Shown here one piece after another: positions 42,856-52,099 of a stretch of DNA of 64,000 nt. How positions within the stretch are numbered: the first letter of the stretch is position 1; each line of letters starts with the position of its first letter. Made by a program: the position numbers and the translations under genes. Origin of the DNA: Roseinatronobacter bogoriensis DSM 18756 (GTDB taxonomy: Bacteria > Pseudomonadota > Alphaproteobacteria > Rhodobacterales > Rhodobacteraceae); the NCBI RefSeq assembly GCF_004366635.1, contig NZ_SORN01000001.1, positions 200,435 through 264,434 of the forward strand. The letters are read 5' to 3'. Below the pieces are notes generated by a model. The model saw only the letters and a list, made by a program, of their open reading frames with translations. It was not told the DNA's origin and did not search any database.

Positions 42856-43716
42856 CTACGGGCGGCGCACCACATCCGGCACACCAAGCGAGTCGATCAG
42901 CCGCGTGGTTTCGCGGTGGATCAGTGCGATATTGCTGTCGCGCACCGTTGGCAGGGCATAGCGCGCACGGCGCAGCGTATCATAGGTCAGTGTTGCGGTA
43001 ATCAGTTCCGGCTCTGACCCGGCCAGCGCCAAAAGCTTGCCGAACGGGTCGATGATCCGAGAGCCACCCCAGAACGTCAGGTCCCCTTCGCGGCCAGTGC
43101 GATTGGCCATCATTGAGGGCAGGCCGTACATGACCGAATAGAACTTCATCGTGCGCGCCCAGCCAGCGGGGTTGTCGAATTCCTCACCCACAGCCTCGAT
43201 GCCCGATGACACAGGGCAGGCCAGCAGGGTTGCGCCGTGCAGGCATGCCAGATGCACCAGCGCGGGGTTCCACGCATCGGCACATATCAGCAGGCCCAGT
43301 TGCCATTGCTCATCTATCGCCCAGGTATCCACAAACCGCCCCGAGGCGTAATGCTTGCCCTCGTCCAGCTTGCCATAATTGGGCAGGTTGATCTTGCGGT
43401 GCAAGGTGACCAACTCGCCCGCCCGCAACACCGCCGTGGTGTTGTAGAATTGCGCGGCTGGCCCCTCTTCGATGAAGCCGGGGCAGATGATCATGTCGCC
43501 CGCAAGCTGCGACAGGGCGATCAACCGCGGATCGGTGCGGGGCATGGCGAAATCCAGCAGGCGCAGGGCACCATAATGGCCGGTCAGCGACAATTCGGGC
43601 AGCAACAGAAATTCTACACCTTCGCGGCGCGCCTGCGTGATCCAGTCCTTGTGCAACTCGAAATTGGCATCCAGATCATCTGGGTCCGAAGCAAACTGTG
43701 CGATTCCGACCTTCAT
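42856..43716 (-). CDS. nitrilase-superfamily carbon-nitrogen hydrolase
   Basis: 286 residues. The catalytic triad is Glu41 (LLLPELSLTG), Lys108 (HRKINLPNYG) and Cys145 (LLICADAWNP). The family cleaves amides or N-carbamoyl groups; no nitrile specificity is implied. ATG 43716, preceded by an AGGAAATGACAAC ribosome binding region, was chosen over an upstream in-frame codon at 43779 that gives an atypical basic extension. It is upstream of the methyltransferase genes on the same strand but separated by 485 bp, so it may be its own unit. It is divergent from cobQ. Confidence 0.83.
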   Translation of the reverse strand: MKVGIAQFASDPDDLDANFELHKDWITQARREGVEFLLLPELSLTGHYGALRLLDFAMPRTDPRLIALSQLAGDMIICPGFIEEGPAAQFYNTTAVLRAGELVTLHRKINLPNYGKLDEGKHYASGRFVDTWAIDEQWQLGLLICADAWNPALVHLACLHGATLLACPVSSGIEAVGEEFDNPAGWARTMKFYSVMYGLPSMMANRTGREGDLTFWGGSRIIDPFGKLLALAGSEPELITATLTYDTLRRARYALPTVRDSNIALIHRETTRLIDSLGVPDVVRRP

Positions 43717-43854
43717 GTTGTCATTTCCTGCTTGATCCCGGATTCGGGCGAAGATGGCGCTCTGTACCCGTGCGCGCAAGTGATTTCGCGGGCTTCTCTT
43801 TCAGAATATGCTACAGCATTGTCGCGGCGCCACTTGTTTGAAGAAAGACGGTAA

Positions 43855-45300
43855 ATGACGGCCATCATGATTCAGGGCTGCGGCTCGAATGTCGGAAAAT
43901 CCATGCTGGTGGCCGGGCTATGCCGCGCGGCGCGGCGGCGGGGCCTGCGCGTGGCCCCGTTCAAGCCACAGAACATGTCGAACAATGCCGCTGTCACGGC
44001 AGATGGGGGCGAGATCGGGCGCGCGCAGGCCTTGCAGGCGCTTGCCTCAGGGCTGGAGCCGGTGACCGACATGAACCCGGTGCTGTTGAAGCCAGAAAGC
44101 GAGCGCGGCGCGCAGGTTATCGTTCAGGGCAAACGGTTGACCACTGCCATGGCGCGGGATTACGCGCGGTTGAAGCCGCAGCTGATGGGCGCTGTGCTGG
44201 ACAGCTTCAACCGCCTGCGCGCGGTGCATGATCTGGTGATCGTTGAAGGTGCCGGCAGCCCTGCCGAGGTGAATCTGCGTGCCGGTGATATTGCCAATAT
44301 GGGCTTTGCGCGTGCGGCAGATGTGCCGGTCATGCTGGTGGGCGATATCGACCGGGGCGGCGTGATTGCGCAACTTGTGGGCACGCAGGCGGTGATCGAC
44401 CCAGAGGATGCCGCGATGGTTGCGGGGTTTGTCATCAACAAGTTTCGCGGCGACCCGCGGCTGTTTGATGATGGCTATCAGTTGATTTCACAGCGCACCG
44501 GCTGGCCCGGTTTCGGGGTCGTGCCGTGGTTTGAGCGCGCCCATCTGCTACCGGCCGAGGACGCGCTAGATCTGGCATCAGGCGGGACGGGCAAGGGGAT
44601 CAAGATTGCTTGCCTCGCCTTCTCACGGATTGCCAATTTCGATGACCTTGACCCGCTGGCCGCAGAACCAGAGGTCGATCTGGTCATGGTGCGCGCGGGC
44701 GAGGCGATACCGGGCGATGCGCGGCTGGTCATTTTGCCCGGCTCCAAATCGACGCGTGGTGATCTGGCATTTCTGCGTGCGCAAGGCTGGGATATTGATT
44801 TGCAGGCCCATATCCGGCGCGGGGGGCATGTGCTTGGAATCTGTGGCGGTTACCAGATGCTGGGCCACGTCGTGTCTGACCCTGATGGGATCGAGGGGCC
44901 TGCCGGTGACACGCCGGGGCTTGGCCTGCTGGATGTTGAAACCACGATGACGCCCGACAAGCAGTTGACGCGTGTCGAGGCGCAGCATGTGGCCACGGGG
45001 CTGGAGGTAAGGGGCTATGAAATTCACATCGGGCGCACGTCCGGTGCCGACCGCACACGCCCGTTTGCGATGGTGAATGATTCGCCAGAAGGTGCCATAT
45101 CTGCGAATGGGCGGATAACAGGCACCTATCTGCACGGGTTGTTTGCGTCCGACCGTTTCAGGGCGCAGTTTCTGGAGGGGCTGGGTATACCCTCATCCGG
45201 GGTGGTTCATGCCGCATTGGTCGAACAGACCCTCGATGCACTGGCGGATCATGTTGAAGCATATATTGATGTCGCGGGCCTGCTGTCTTTGGCACGTTAA
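43855..45300 (+). CDS. cobQ: cobyric acid synthase (glutamine-hydrolysing)
   Basis: 481 residues. The N-terminal synthetase half has IQGCGSNVGKSMLVAGLCRAARRRG (P-loop-like) and PQNMSNNAAVT; the C-terminal glutamine amidotransferase half has Cys330 in GICGGYQMLGH and the RVEAQHVATG region. It amidates four carboxylates of adenosylcobyrinic acid diamide. It stands next to, but divergent from, the nitrilase and MttB-like genes, and 36 kb from cobC. It converges on the PAS protein gene with about 80 bp between. Confidence 0.92.
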   Translation: MTAIMIQGCGSNVGKSMLVAGLCRAARRRGLRVAPFKPQNMSNNAAVTADGGEIGRAQALQALASGLEPVTDMNPVLLKPESERGAQVIVQGKRLTTAMARDYARLKPQLMGAVLDSFNRLRAVHDLVIVEGAGSPAEVNLRAGDIANMGFARAADVPVMLVGDIDRGGVIAQLVGTQAVIDPEDAAMVAGFVINKFRGDPRLFDDGYQLISQRTGWPGFGVVPWFERAHLLPAEDALDLASGGTGKGIKIACLAFSRIANFDDLDPLAAEPEVDLVMVRAGEAIPGDARLVILPGSKSTRGDLAFLRAQGWDIDLQAHIRRGGHVLGICGGYQMLGHVVSDPDGIEGPAGDTPGLGLLDVETTMTPDKQLTRVEAQHVATGLEVRGYEIHIGRTSGADRTRPFAMVNDSPEGAISANGRITGTYLHGLFASDRFRAQFLEGLGIPSSGVVHAALVEQTLDALADHVEAYIDVAGLLSLAR

Positions 45301-45379
45301 TGCCGGCCGTCCCGCCTCGGGCATTGTCAGTTTCCGGTTTGCGTGGTGCAGGGGCGCGGTATTGCCGGTCCCTGACCCT

Positions 45380-47077
45380 TCAGGCCCGCACTCGGCTACC
45401 TGTATGGCGCGCGGTGCGTTGCTTGCGCGGCACAAGAGGGGGGCGCGACAAGGCATCTGCGGGGGGGCCTTCGTCAAGGGGACTGCTTTTGTCAGGGCGG
45501 CGGAACAATTCTGAATGCAGGTCCAGCTCTCGCCGGTCGCGCGGTGCGGCAACGGCTTCGCTTTGAAATGTTATCATGATGTCACCACCCGTCAGGCGAC
45601 GCCCGGTCACAAGGACATTCCCCCCCGTTCGCAAGGTGATGGTGCCGGTCATCTTGTCCTGATCGGTTTGCGTCGTGATGAATTCTGCCAGCCGCCCCCA
45701 GAATTGGGTTGCCTCGCACGCATTAGACCATTGCCCAAGCGCTTGTGGCAAACCCTTGTCTGCCAGGTCGGCGCAGGGGTCGGTCTGCCACATTTTGACA
45801 TATTCTGCATTCGCCAGCATCGCCTGACCGCTGAACCCGAAAATGATGACCCCCTGACCAATCCGGTCCAGGGCCTTGTGTGCCAGATCAATCTCGGCCC
45901 GGAAACTGCGCACAAGGGTTGTTTCGGTCGTCACGTCCTGAATGAACAGCGCGATGGCCCCGTTGGGTTGTGGCCGCCCGGTGACAAGATAGGTCCTGTC
46001 CCCCTCCAGACACCATTCCTCAGAGTATTCGCCATTCTCGGCAGCTTTTTCCATGGCCACGATATCACTGCGCCAGGAATTGAAATTCTTCGGCTCTGGC
46101 AGCATCCGCTTTTCGCGCATCGCGTAGAGTAGTTGTTCAAAACTGGGCCGGGCGGACAGGAATAACGGTTCCAGACCAGTCAGGTCCACCAGGGCAGGGT
46201 TGAAAACCTGCAACTGCCGGTCTGCGTCAAACAACGCGAGGCCGATGGGCAGGCTGGCAAATGTCCGGGTAACGGTCTGGATGGATTCGCGGCGCGCAGC
46301 TTCGGATTGAACCGTGGCGTCTATTGGCGTGGCAAAATGGGTGACAATCTCGCCGTCTGTTGTCTGGCTATGGGAAAACCAGTGGGTTTTGCCGTCCTTT
46401 TCATAGGCAAGGCGGCCTTCGGTCATCGAATCGCATTGCGCGAACAGGTCCGGCAGAGGCCATGCCAAGGCCCGTTCTGTGCCTTCTACGCCCTGAAGGT
46501 TTTGAATATAGGCTGCGTTTGCCCATGTGATATGGCCACGCCCGTCGTTTTGCCACACAAGGGTCGGCAGGTTCCGCAGCACAGACCGCAGGGTGGTCAA
46601 TTCGGTTTGCAGGGCATTATGGCTCAGCCGGTCGATGGCCAGCAATGCCCCGGCATCGGATTGGTTGGTCAGGCGCAGTTGTGTCAGGCCCTTGTGAAAA
46701 CTGGCCGAAAGGATAAACCCGTCGCCCGCATGAGAGGCAATTTCCCACCCGCCGGATTGCGCGAGCCCGCCCAGTTTTTCCTGCACATTCTCAAAACGCG
46801 CAGAAAGATATTCGAGCAGCACGGCCAGATTGCCGTTTTCTGCGCTGTCAACGTCCGCGGGGCTGAGTGATTTCAGCAAGGCGCGGGCCGGGTCGGAACA
46901 ATCTATCAGCTCATGATCGCGAAAAATGAAAACGACATCCTGTTCGGACGTGCCAAAGCTGACATTCGGCGTGCTGCGCTTTGGGCGCCAAAGCCCGACA
47001 AATATGGCAAGAGAGCCCAGCACGATCAGCGATGCTGTCACCGTGATGATAATACCCAATAATGCGGCCTGCGTCAT
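45380..47077 (-). CDS. membrane-anchored multi-PAS protein without kinase domain
   Basis: 565 residues. One N-terminal transmembrane helix (about 7-27) is followed by a degenerate sensory stretch and at least three PAS-like regions: LPTLVWQNDGRGHITWANAAY near 173, LPIGLALFDADRQLQVFNPALVDLTG near 275, IGQGVIIFGFSGQAMLANAEYVKMW near 418. The C-terminal ~60 residues are polar and basic. No H-box, HATPase, GGDEF or EAL motif was found. ATG 47077 was preferred to 47110. It is 105 bp downstream of the exonuclease-fusion gene on the same strand. Such proteins may bind a signal and pass it to a partner; none is proven. Confidence 0.75.
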   Translation of the reverse strand: MTQAALLGIIITVTASLIVLGSLAIFVGLWRPKRSTPNVSFGTSEQDVVFIFRDHELIDCSDPARALLKSLSPADVDSAENGNLAVLLEYLSARFENVQEKLGGLAQSGGWEIASHAGDGFILSASFHKGLTQLRLTNQSDAGALLAIDRLSHNALQTELTTLRSVLRNLPTLVWQNDGRGHITWANAAYIQNLQGVEGTERALAWPLPDLFAQCDSMTEGRLAYEKDGKTHWFSHSQTTDGEIVTHFATPIDATVQSEAARRESIQTVTRTFASLPIGLALFDADRQLQVFNPALVDLTGLEPLFLSARPSFEQLLYAMREKRMLPEPKNFNSWRSDIVAMEKAAENGEYSEEWCLEGDRTYLVTGRPQPNGAIALFIQDVTTETTLVRSFRAEIDLAHKALDRIGQGVIIFGFSGQAMLANAEYVKMWQTDPCADLADKGLPQALGQWSNACEATQFWGRLAEFITTQTDQDKMTGTITLRTGGNVLVTGRRLTGGDIMITFQSEAVAAPRDRRELDLHSELFRRPDKSSPLDEGPPADALSRPPLVPRKQRTARHTGSRVRA

Positions 47078-47182
47078 TCTTGACCCCCTGGCTAAGCCTG
47101 TTCCGGCCAAGACAGGATAGGGAATATTCCTTAATCTTCAGTTAAGGACAGTTGATTTATCTCCGCGCTGGCTGCTTTGAGG

Positions 47183-49279
47183 TCATGAACTAGAGTTCAG
47201 GTCTTTCAGCAAGCGACCGTGGCGGCGCACTTCGCTGAGAACATCGCCAAATGTGTTCAGGCCGCGGGCCTTGAGCATTGGAATCAGCTTGAGGAAGGCA
47301 TCAGCCGTGGCAACAGTATCGCCGATTGCAGTATGGCGGGCCTCTTCCGGGATGGTGATGCCCAGCCGCGCGGTCAGCGCATCGAGCGAGTGTTGTTCAA
47401 GCTGGCCATAGACAACTGCGGATAGCAGCACCGTATCCAGCACCGGATGATCGAATCTTGCGCCGATGTTCTTTTCGTGACGGCGCAGGAATTCCATATC
47501 AAAAGGGGCATTATGGGCAATCAGCACCGCGCCGCGCGCGAAATCATGAAACCGTTTGCCCGCTTCGGCTATGGTCGGCGCGCCCTTGACCATATCTTCG
47601 GTAATGCCATGCACCTCGGTCGAGCTTTGGGGGATGGCGCGTTTCGGGTCGACCAGCGTGTCAAAGACCTCGCGGCGCACGCGTCGGCCATTCACCAGCC
47701 GCACAGCCGCAATCTGCACAATCTCATCGCTGGACGGGGTCAGGCCCGTTGTTTCGGTGTCGAAGACGACATAGGTCAGATCTTCAAGCCTGCTTTCAAG
47801 CACCTCTGCGTTGCGTTCCTTGGACAGAAGCTCGAAGTCATAGACAACCTCGCGGTCAATCGGGGCGGGTCTGCGCGTTGCGCGGCGCGCCTTGGGGATG
47901 GGAATTCGGACAGCGGCCCATCCATCCTTGCGCGTTTCTGTCCAGGCCTCGGTTGCGTGGGCATTCAGAACCGCGCGCGGGGTCATATCGGGCAGGTCTG
48001 TATCCAGCGGCTCTGACAGCCAGCCATCCAGCACACCGACGGGCAGCGCCTCGCCTTGCCAGAGCATGTCAAACACCGCCCCCGGCCCATCCTCTTCGGC
48101 CAGGCACAGGCGGAAGGTCTGGCCATGTCCGGTCGCTGACAGCTTTTCCCCCAGCCAGCGGAAAAACAGCGCCAACTCGAAGCCGTCGCAGGTCAGCATC
48201 AGGTCGGGGCCTTCGGTTTCGATCTTCAGACCCAACACATTGAACTGCGCGCTGACCCCATCCATCAGGTCCTGGGCACGGGTCTGGCCCATCGGGCGCC
48301 AGTCGCTGCGCCCTTCGTCATAGCGCTTGCCAAGGTCGGTAATGGCGGCTGTCAATGTCTGCACTTCGGAGAGCAGCGCTGCCATCAGGTCTTGGGCTTG
48401 CGCCATTTCGGCATCTTCCGACAGCACGCCGATAACCGTCTGCAGGTTTGCGGCAGGGCGGCGGACCTTGTCGAACACTTCGTCCAGCAGCGCTTCGCGC
48501 GCGGCATGGGTGGCAAGGTCGGCTGTCACGTCGCGCAGGGTCAGAACGAAGCCGGGGCGCTGGATGTTGTCGGTCCGGCGCAGCACGCGCATCCGGCCTG
48601 ACAACAGGCGGCCAGTTCCGGTCGTGGCGCAGATCAGGTCAGAGGCCGCTTCAGGATCGTTAAGTTTGCTGAGCCGTTCATAGGCATGGCGGACCGGCCC
48701 TTCGCGCAGGTAATCGAGAAGGTTGCGGTCAAGACCGGGGGCACCGCCAGCTTCCAGAATGGTGACGGCTTGCCCGTTGTAGAACACAAGCTGGTAATCG
48801 GCGGTGCACAGCAGCACAGCGACAGGCACATCAGCCAGCAGCTTTTCCAGCCGCGCTTTTTCTGCCGACAGGCGCGAGGTTTCGCGCGCCACAGATTCCG
48901 CAAGCGCCGAGCGCGTCTGCGCCAGCGCGCGTGTCATCTCTGACGCGGCCGGGGCAAGGTCGCCCAGATATTTCGCGCGCTCTTTTTCCTGACGGATATC
49001 ATTGCTGACATCTGTATGCGCGCGGGTGCGTATGGCATTGGCCAGGCTGTCAATGGCCCGCGCAACATGGGCGTCGAACAGATACCAGATCCCGGTCACA
49101 AGAAAGAGGATCAGAAAACCGGCAAGGATCGCGGCCTGTATCATCTCGCCTGCCAGCCCTGCTGTGTCCGATCGCGACAGGATCAGCCAACCACCCGCCA
49201 CCATCGCGGCAACGGACCCAAAGGCCAGAAACACGAAAAACAGCAAGATGCGCATGCGCAAGCTGAGGCGTTCAAGCAT
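47183..49279 (-). CDS. membrane PAS/pseudo-histidine kinase fused to DnaQ-like 3'-5' exonuclease
   Basis: 698 residues. Two transmembrane helices (about 10-35 and 48-68), a linker helix, a PAS domain (145-250), a HisKA-like helix pair in which the phosphoacceptor position is Asp270 (FDKVRRPAANLQ where kinases have HELRTPL), and a HATPase-like segment (330-470) without clear N or G boxes. From residue 507 a DEDDh exonuclease is complete: DTETTGL, HNAPFDMEF and HTAIGDTVATADAF. The start overlaps the response regulator gene by 8 bp, which suggests a pair. The exonuclease probably keeps activity while the kinase does not. Rhodobacteraceae carry similar fusions; the role is not known to me. Confidence 0.85.
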   Translation of the reverse strand: MLERLSLRMRILLFFVFLAFGSVAAMVAGGWLILSRSDTAGLAGEMIQAAILAGFLILFLVTGIWYLFDAHVARAIDSLANAIRTRAHTDVSNDIRQEKERAKYLGDLAPAASEMTRALAQTRSALAESVARETSRLSAEKARLEKLLADVPVAVLLCTADYQLVFYNGQAVTILEAGGAPGLDRNLLDYLREGPVRHAYERLSKLNDPEAASDLICATTGTGRLLSGRMRVLRRTDNIQRPGFVLTLRDVTADLATHAAREALLDEVFDKVRRPAANLQTVIGVLSEDAEMAQAQDLMAALLSEVQTLTAAITDLGKRYDEGRSDWRPMGQTRAQDLMDGVSAQFNVLGLKIETEGPDLMLTCDGFELALFFRWLGEKLSATGHGQTFRLCLAEEDGPGAVFDMLWQGEALPVGVLDGWLSEPLDTDLPDMTPRAVLNAHATEAWTETRKDGWAAVRIPIPKARRATRRPAPIDREVVYDFELLSKERNAEVLESRLEDLTYVVFDTETTGLTPSSDEIVQIAAVRLVNGRRVRREVFDTLVDPKRAIPQSSTEVHGITEDMVKGAPTIAEAGKRFHDFARGAVLIAHNAPFDMEFLRRHEKNIGARFDHPVLDTVLLSAVVYGQLEQHSLDALTARLGITIPEEARHTAIGDTVATADAFLKLIPMLKARGLNTFGDVLSEVRRHGRLLKDLNSSS

Positions 49280-49694
49280 CCGCAATTCCCTCTTGCGGCA
49301 GCGTGGCCAGTTCGCCGGACAGGATCTTGCGGACCTGTTCACGAAGTTCCTTCAACTCGAAGGGTTTCGAGATGAACCCATCTGCCCCCATCGCCAGACC
49401 CTTGCGCCGCTCCATCGCTGAGCCGCGGGCGGTCATCATCAGGATGCGGACATCACTGCATTCGGGATCAGCGCGCACGGACTGGCAGATTTCATAACCC
49501 GAAACCTCGGGCAGCATGACATCCAGCAGCACCAGATCAGGCTTGCGCGTGCGGATCATTTCGACCGCGCCCGCACCTGTTGACAGCCGCGTCTGGTTGT
49601 AGCCTTCGCGCGTCAGCAGATAGTTCAGAGCGATGGCAATGTTGTCCTCGTCCTCCACAACAAGGATATCAGCCTTCTCCGACGACTCCTTCAT
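49272..49694 (-). CDS. single-domain response regulator
   Basis: 140 residues, a receiver domain without output domain. Acidic pocket ILVVEDEDN (E14-D15), phosphoacceptor Asp58 (VLLDVMLPE), and Lys110 in FISKPFELKELREQV. ATG 49694 was chosen for its GGAGGAGAAGC ribosome binding site; a longer frame to 49715 lacks one. It overlaps both neighbours: 26 bp with the membrane protein upstream and 8 bp with the exonuclease fusion downstream. Its kinase is not evident, since the fused protein lacks the histidine. Confidence 0.88.
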   Translation of the reverse strand: MKESSEKADILVVEDEDNIAIALNYLLTREGYNQTRLSTGAGAVEMIRTRKPDLVLLDVMLPEVSGYEICQSVRADPECSDVRILMMTARGSAMERRKGLAMGADGFISKPFELKELREQVRKILSGELATLPQEGIADA

Positions 49695-50217
49695 GCGCTT
49701 CTCCTCCACAAGCAATAGTCAGAAAACGGTCATCAGGGGCGAGCGTGTACCACTCTGCCGAAACCGGGATCCCCGCTTCATCCAGTCTCGTCCCCTCGGT
49801 CAGATCGGCGCGCAGGGCATTTGCGCAGTCGAACATGGACTTGAACCCCATCGTCAGGGCCCAGCGTTCCTGCAAGATGACCCCGGTCAGGACCAGATCG
49901 GGGTTTTTGCTGTTGCGCTGGCGGATACGGTTATCGACCGCAATCAAACGGTTTGTCAGCGGCACCGCATATGTCCACGGACGCATCCATGAGGAATGCT
50001 GGTTCTTGCTGACGACGATCACGTCCTCAGGCAGGCCAGCCTCGTAGCGGGGTGCCCAAGAATATTCCAGATAGATCACCATGGCCAGCATTCCCGCCGC
50101 AACACCTGCCGGGGTCAGCCATTCAGGCAGACGCCGCCCGCTAAGACGGCGCAGGATCAAGGCGGTGCCACCACCCCCAAAACCTGCAACGATCACTGCC
50201 AGAAATTCCATGAGCAT
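49669..50217 (-). CDS. membrane-anchored protein of unknown function
   Basis: 182 residues. Two N-terminal hydrophobic helices (about 4-24 and 37-52) are followed by a soluble, presumably periplasmic domain (SWAPRYEAGLPEDVIVVSKN...; contains two Cys). Not recognised as a known family. It is 15 bp after the DUF294 gene and overlaps the response regulator gene, so it belongs to the same transcript. AAAGGACACC upstream supports ATG 50217; ATG 50211 is an alternative. Confidence 0.65.
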   Translation of the reverse strand: MLMEFLAVIVAGFGGGGTALILRRLSGRRLPEWLTPAGVAAGMLAMVIYLEYSWAPRYEAGLPEDVIVVSKNQHSSWMRPWTYAVPLTNRLIAVDNRIRQRNSKNPDLVLTGVILQERWALTMGFKSMFDCANALRADLTEGTRLDEAGIPVSAEWYTLAPDDRFLTIACGGEAHEGVVGEG

Positions 50218-50232
50218 TTTTAGTGGTGTCCT

Positions 50233-52062
50233 TTATCCCAAAGTGCCTGCAAGCTGACCAACCGCAGATTGCATGGTGCGGACCACCACAAAGGCGTCGC
50301 GCAGGTGGCTGCGTTCGAAATCCGACAGGTCGGACGGTGCAAGGAAGTTGTCCGGCTTGCGGCCCATCCGGACCAGACTGGCCTGATTTTCCAGCCGCAG
50401 GTCGGCAATCAGGTCATATGCCTCGATCAGATCGCGCGCGCCAGAGACAGAGATGATCCCCTGTTCTTCGGCCATCAGTAACCGCGCGCGCGTATTTGCC
50501 GCCGTGATCCGCCCGCGCAGGGCATAGACGCGCCCAAGGTCGGTGACCGGCACAACGCCGCCCAGCTTCATATCGACATGGTTCTTGTGCTCGCCCGAAC
50601 GGATTGTCGCAAAGCCGCGCAGCAGGCCAAGGGGCGGCGCGTGTTTGATCGAGTTCGAGATCATATGCGCCACAAAGATCGAGTTCTTGGACGCTGCGGC
50701 CAGCGTCTCTTCCTGCAAGTCACGAAACAGGCTGACTTGCCCGCCAATGGGCCGCAGGTCGAACATGACCGAAGCGAGCATCTGGGCCTCGGGCGAGGGG
50801 GTCTTGATCCAGCCCTGAAAATAGCGCTTCCACGCCCTTTGCGGCTGGCACCAACGCGGGTTGGTCGCCATCATGTCGCCGGGGCAGTAGAAATAGCCCG
50901 CAGCATCCAGCCCGTCGCAGACGAAACGCGCCAGTTCGGCAAAATATGGCATCTCATCAGGGGTGACGGCATCATCAATAATGATGCAATTGTCCTGATC
51001 GCTGACGCCTGTCTGTTCCTGCCGCCCCTGACTTCCACAGGCCGCCCAAAGATAGGGCACAGGCGGGGGGCCAAGCTTTTCTTCGGCCAGTTTCAACAGG
51101 CGCCGTGTTACTGTGTCGGCAATGTCGGTAATCAGCCGGGTCACCACATCATGCGCGTTATGTGCGCCCACCAGTTGCACCAGAAGTTGCGGGATGCGTT
51201 CGGTCACATGCGCCAGATCGGCATAGGTTTCAGCAACAGCGGCATCGCGCACCAACTGGCCAGAGCTGATTGCCTGAAATCGGGTCAGATCGGTCTGAGT
51301 GATCATCCCCAACAGCTTGCCATCGCGCACCACGGGCAAATGCCCGATGCGGTGTTCCAGCATCATGTGAAGAATATCAGACCCCAGCGATTGCGGCGTC
51401 AGGGACAGCGGGTCCGGGGTCATCACTTCTGACAGCGGTGTATCGGTTGCGCGCCCTTCGGCCAGCACACGACCCGACAGGTCGCGGGTGGTGACGATGC
51501 CCACAAGCTTTTCACCCTCGACAACGGGCACGCAGGAAATGCGATGCTCGCGCATCATTTTTGCCGCTTGCTGTGCTGTGGTCTGCGCGGTGGCGCTGAA
51601 GGGTTTGCGCGCCATCAGATCTGCGACTTTCAGTGTTGCAAGATCATTCTGCCGGCCCAGCTTGCCGCTGGGCGTGCCACGGGTGAAGAACCGCTCGAAT
51701 GCGGGGAAATTGGCGATCAGGTGGCGCAACTCGCTACCGGGCAGGCACAGAAGCACTGCATCAGTGGTGGCCGTGGCCGTAGTCACCGCGCGCCCTTCGC
51801 GCAACAAACCACGTTCACCGAAAGAGTTGCGCGGGCTGAGGATAGAGACGAGCGCGCCGTTAATATCGGTCACCTCTATTGTGCCGGATTTGACCAGCCA
51901 GACACCGGTAACCGGCTCGCCCTCGGAATAGATCACGGTGCCAGCGGGCACCTCATTGCGGTCGAAGCAACCGGCGACGCGCGCCAGTTCGTCCTGCGGC
52001 AATGAATCATACGGATGTACGCTTTGCAGAAATTCCAGAACTTGGGGGGTTGCTGCGGTCAT
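50233..52062 (-). CDS. cNMP-binding/CBS/DUF294 nucleotidyltransferase-like protein
   Basis: 609 residues. Domain order: cyclic-nucleotide-binding fold (about 15-135, with NSFGERGLLREGRAVT), two CBS motifs (about 145-265, KVADLMARKP and LSEVMTPDP), a DUF294 nucleotidyltransferase domain (CGSQGRQEQTGVSDQDN near 345) and the DUF294 C-terminal domain. The family resembles GlnD/GlnE-type signalling enzymes. It regularly stands beside acetate-type sodium/solute symporters and DnaQ-like exonucleases, as here. Function unproven. A strong hairpin (52100-52128) lies between its start and the symporter. Confidence 0.85.
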   Translation of the reverse strand: MTAATPQVLEFLQSVHPYDSLPQDELARVAGCFDRNEVPAGTVIYSEGEPVTGVWLVKSGTIEVTDINGALVSILSPRNSFGERGLLREGRAVTTATATTDAVLLCLPGSELRHLIANFPAFERFFTRGTPSGKLGRQNDLATLKVADLMARKPFSATAQTTAQQAAKMMREHRISCVPVVEGEKLVGIVTTRDLSGRVLAEGRATDTPLSEVMTPDPLSLTPQSLGSDILHMMLEHRIGHLPVVRDGKLLGMITQTDLTRFQAISSGQLVRDAAVAETYADLAHVTERIPQLLVQLVGAHNAHDVVTRLITDIADTVTRRLLKLAEEKLGPPPVPYLWAACGSQGRQEQTGVSDQDNCIIIDDAVTPDEMPYFAELARFVCDGLDAAGYFYCPGDMMATNPRWCQPQRAWKRYFQGWIKTPSPEAQMLASVMFDLRPIGGQVSLFRDLQEETLAAASKNSIFVAHMISNSIKHAPPLGLLRGFATIRSGEHKNHVDMKLGGVVPVTDLGRVYALRGRITAANTRARLLMAEEQGIISVSGARDLIEAYDLIADLRLENQASLVRMGRKPDNFLAPSDLSDFERSHLRDAFVVVRTMQSAVGQLAGTLG

Positions 52063-52099
52063 GTCATGCTGTCCTGATAGCACCGTCCTGGCGTTGGGC

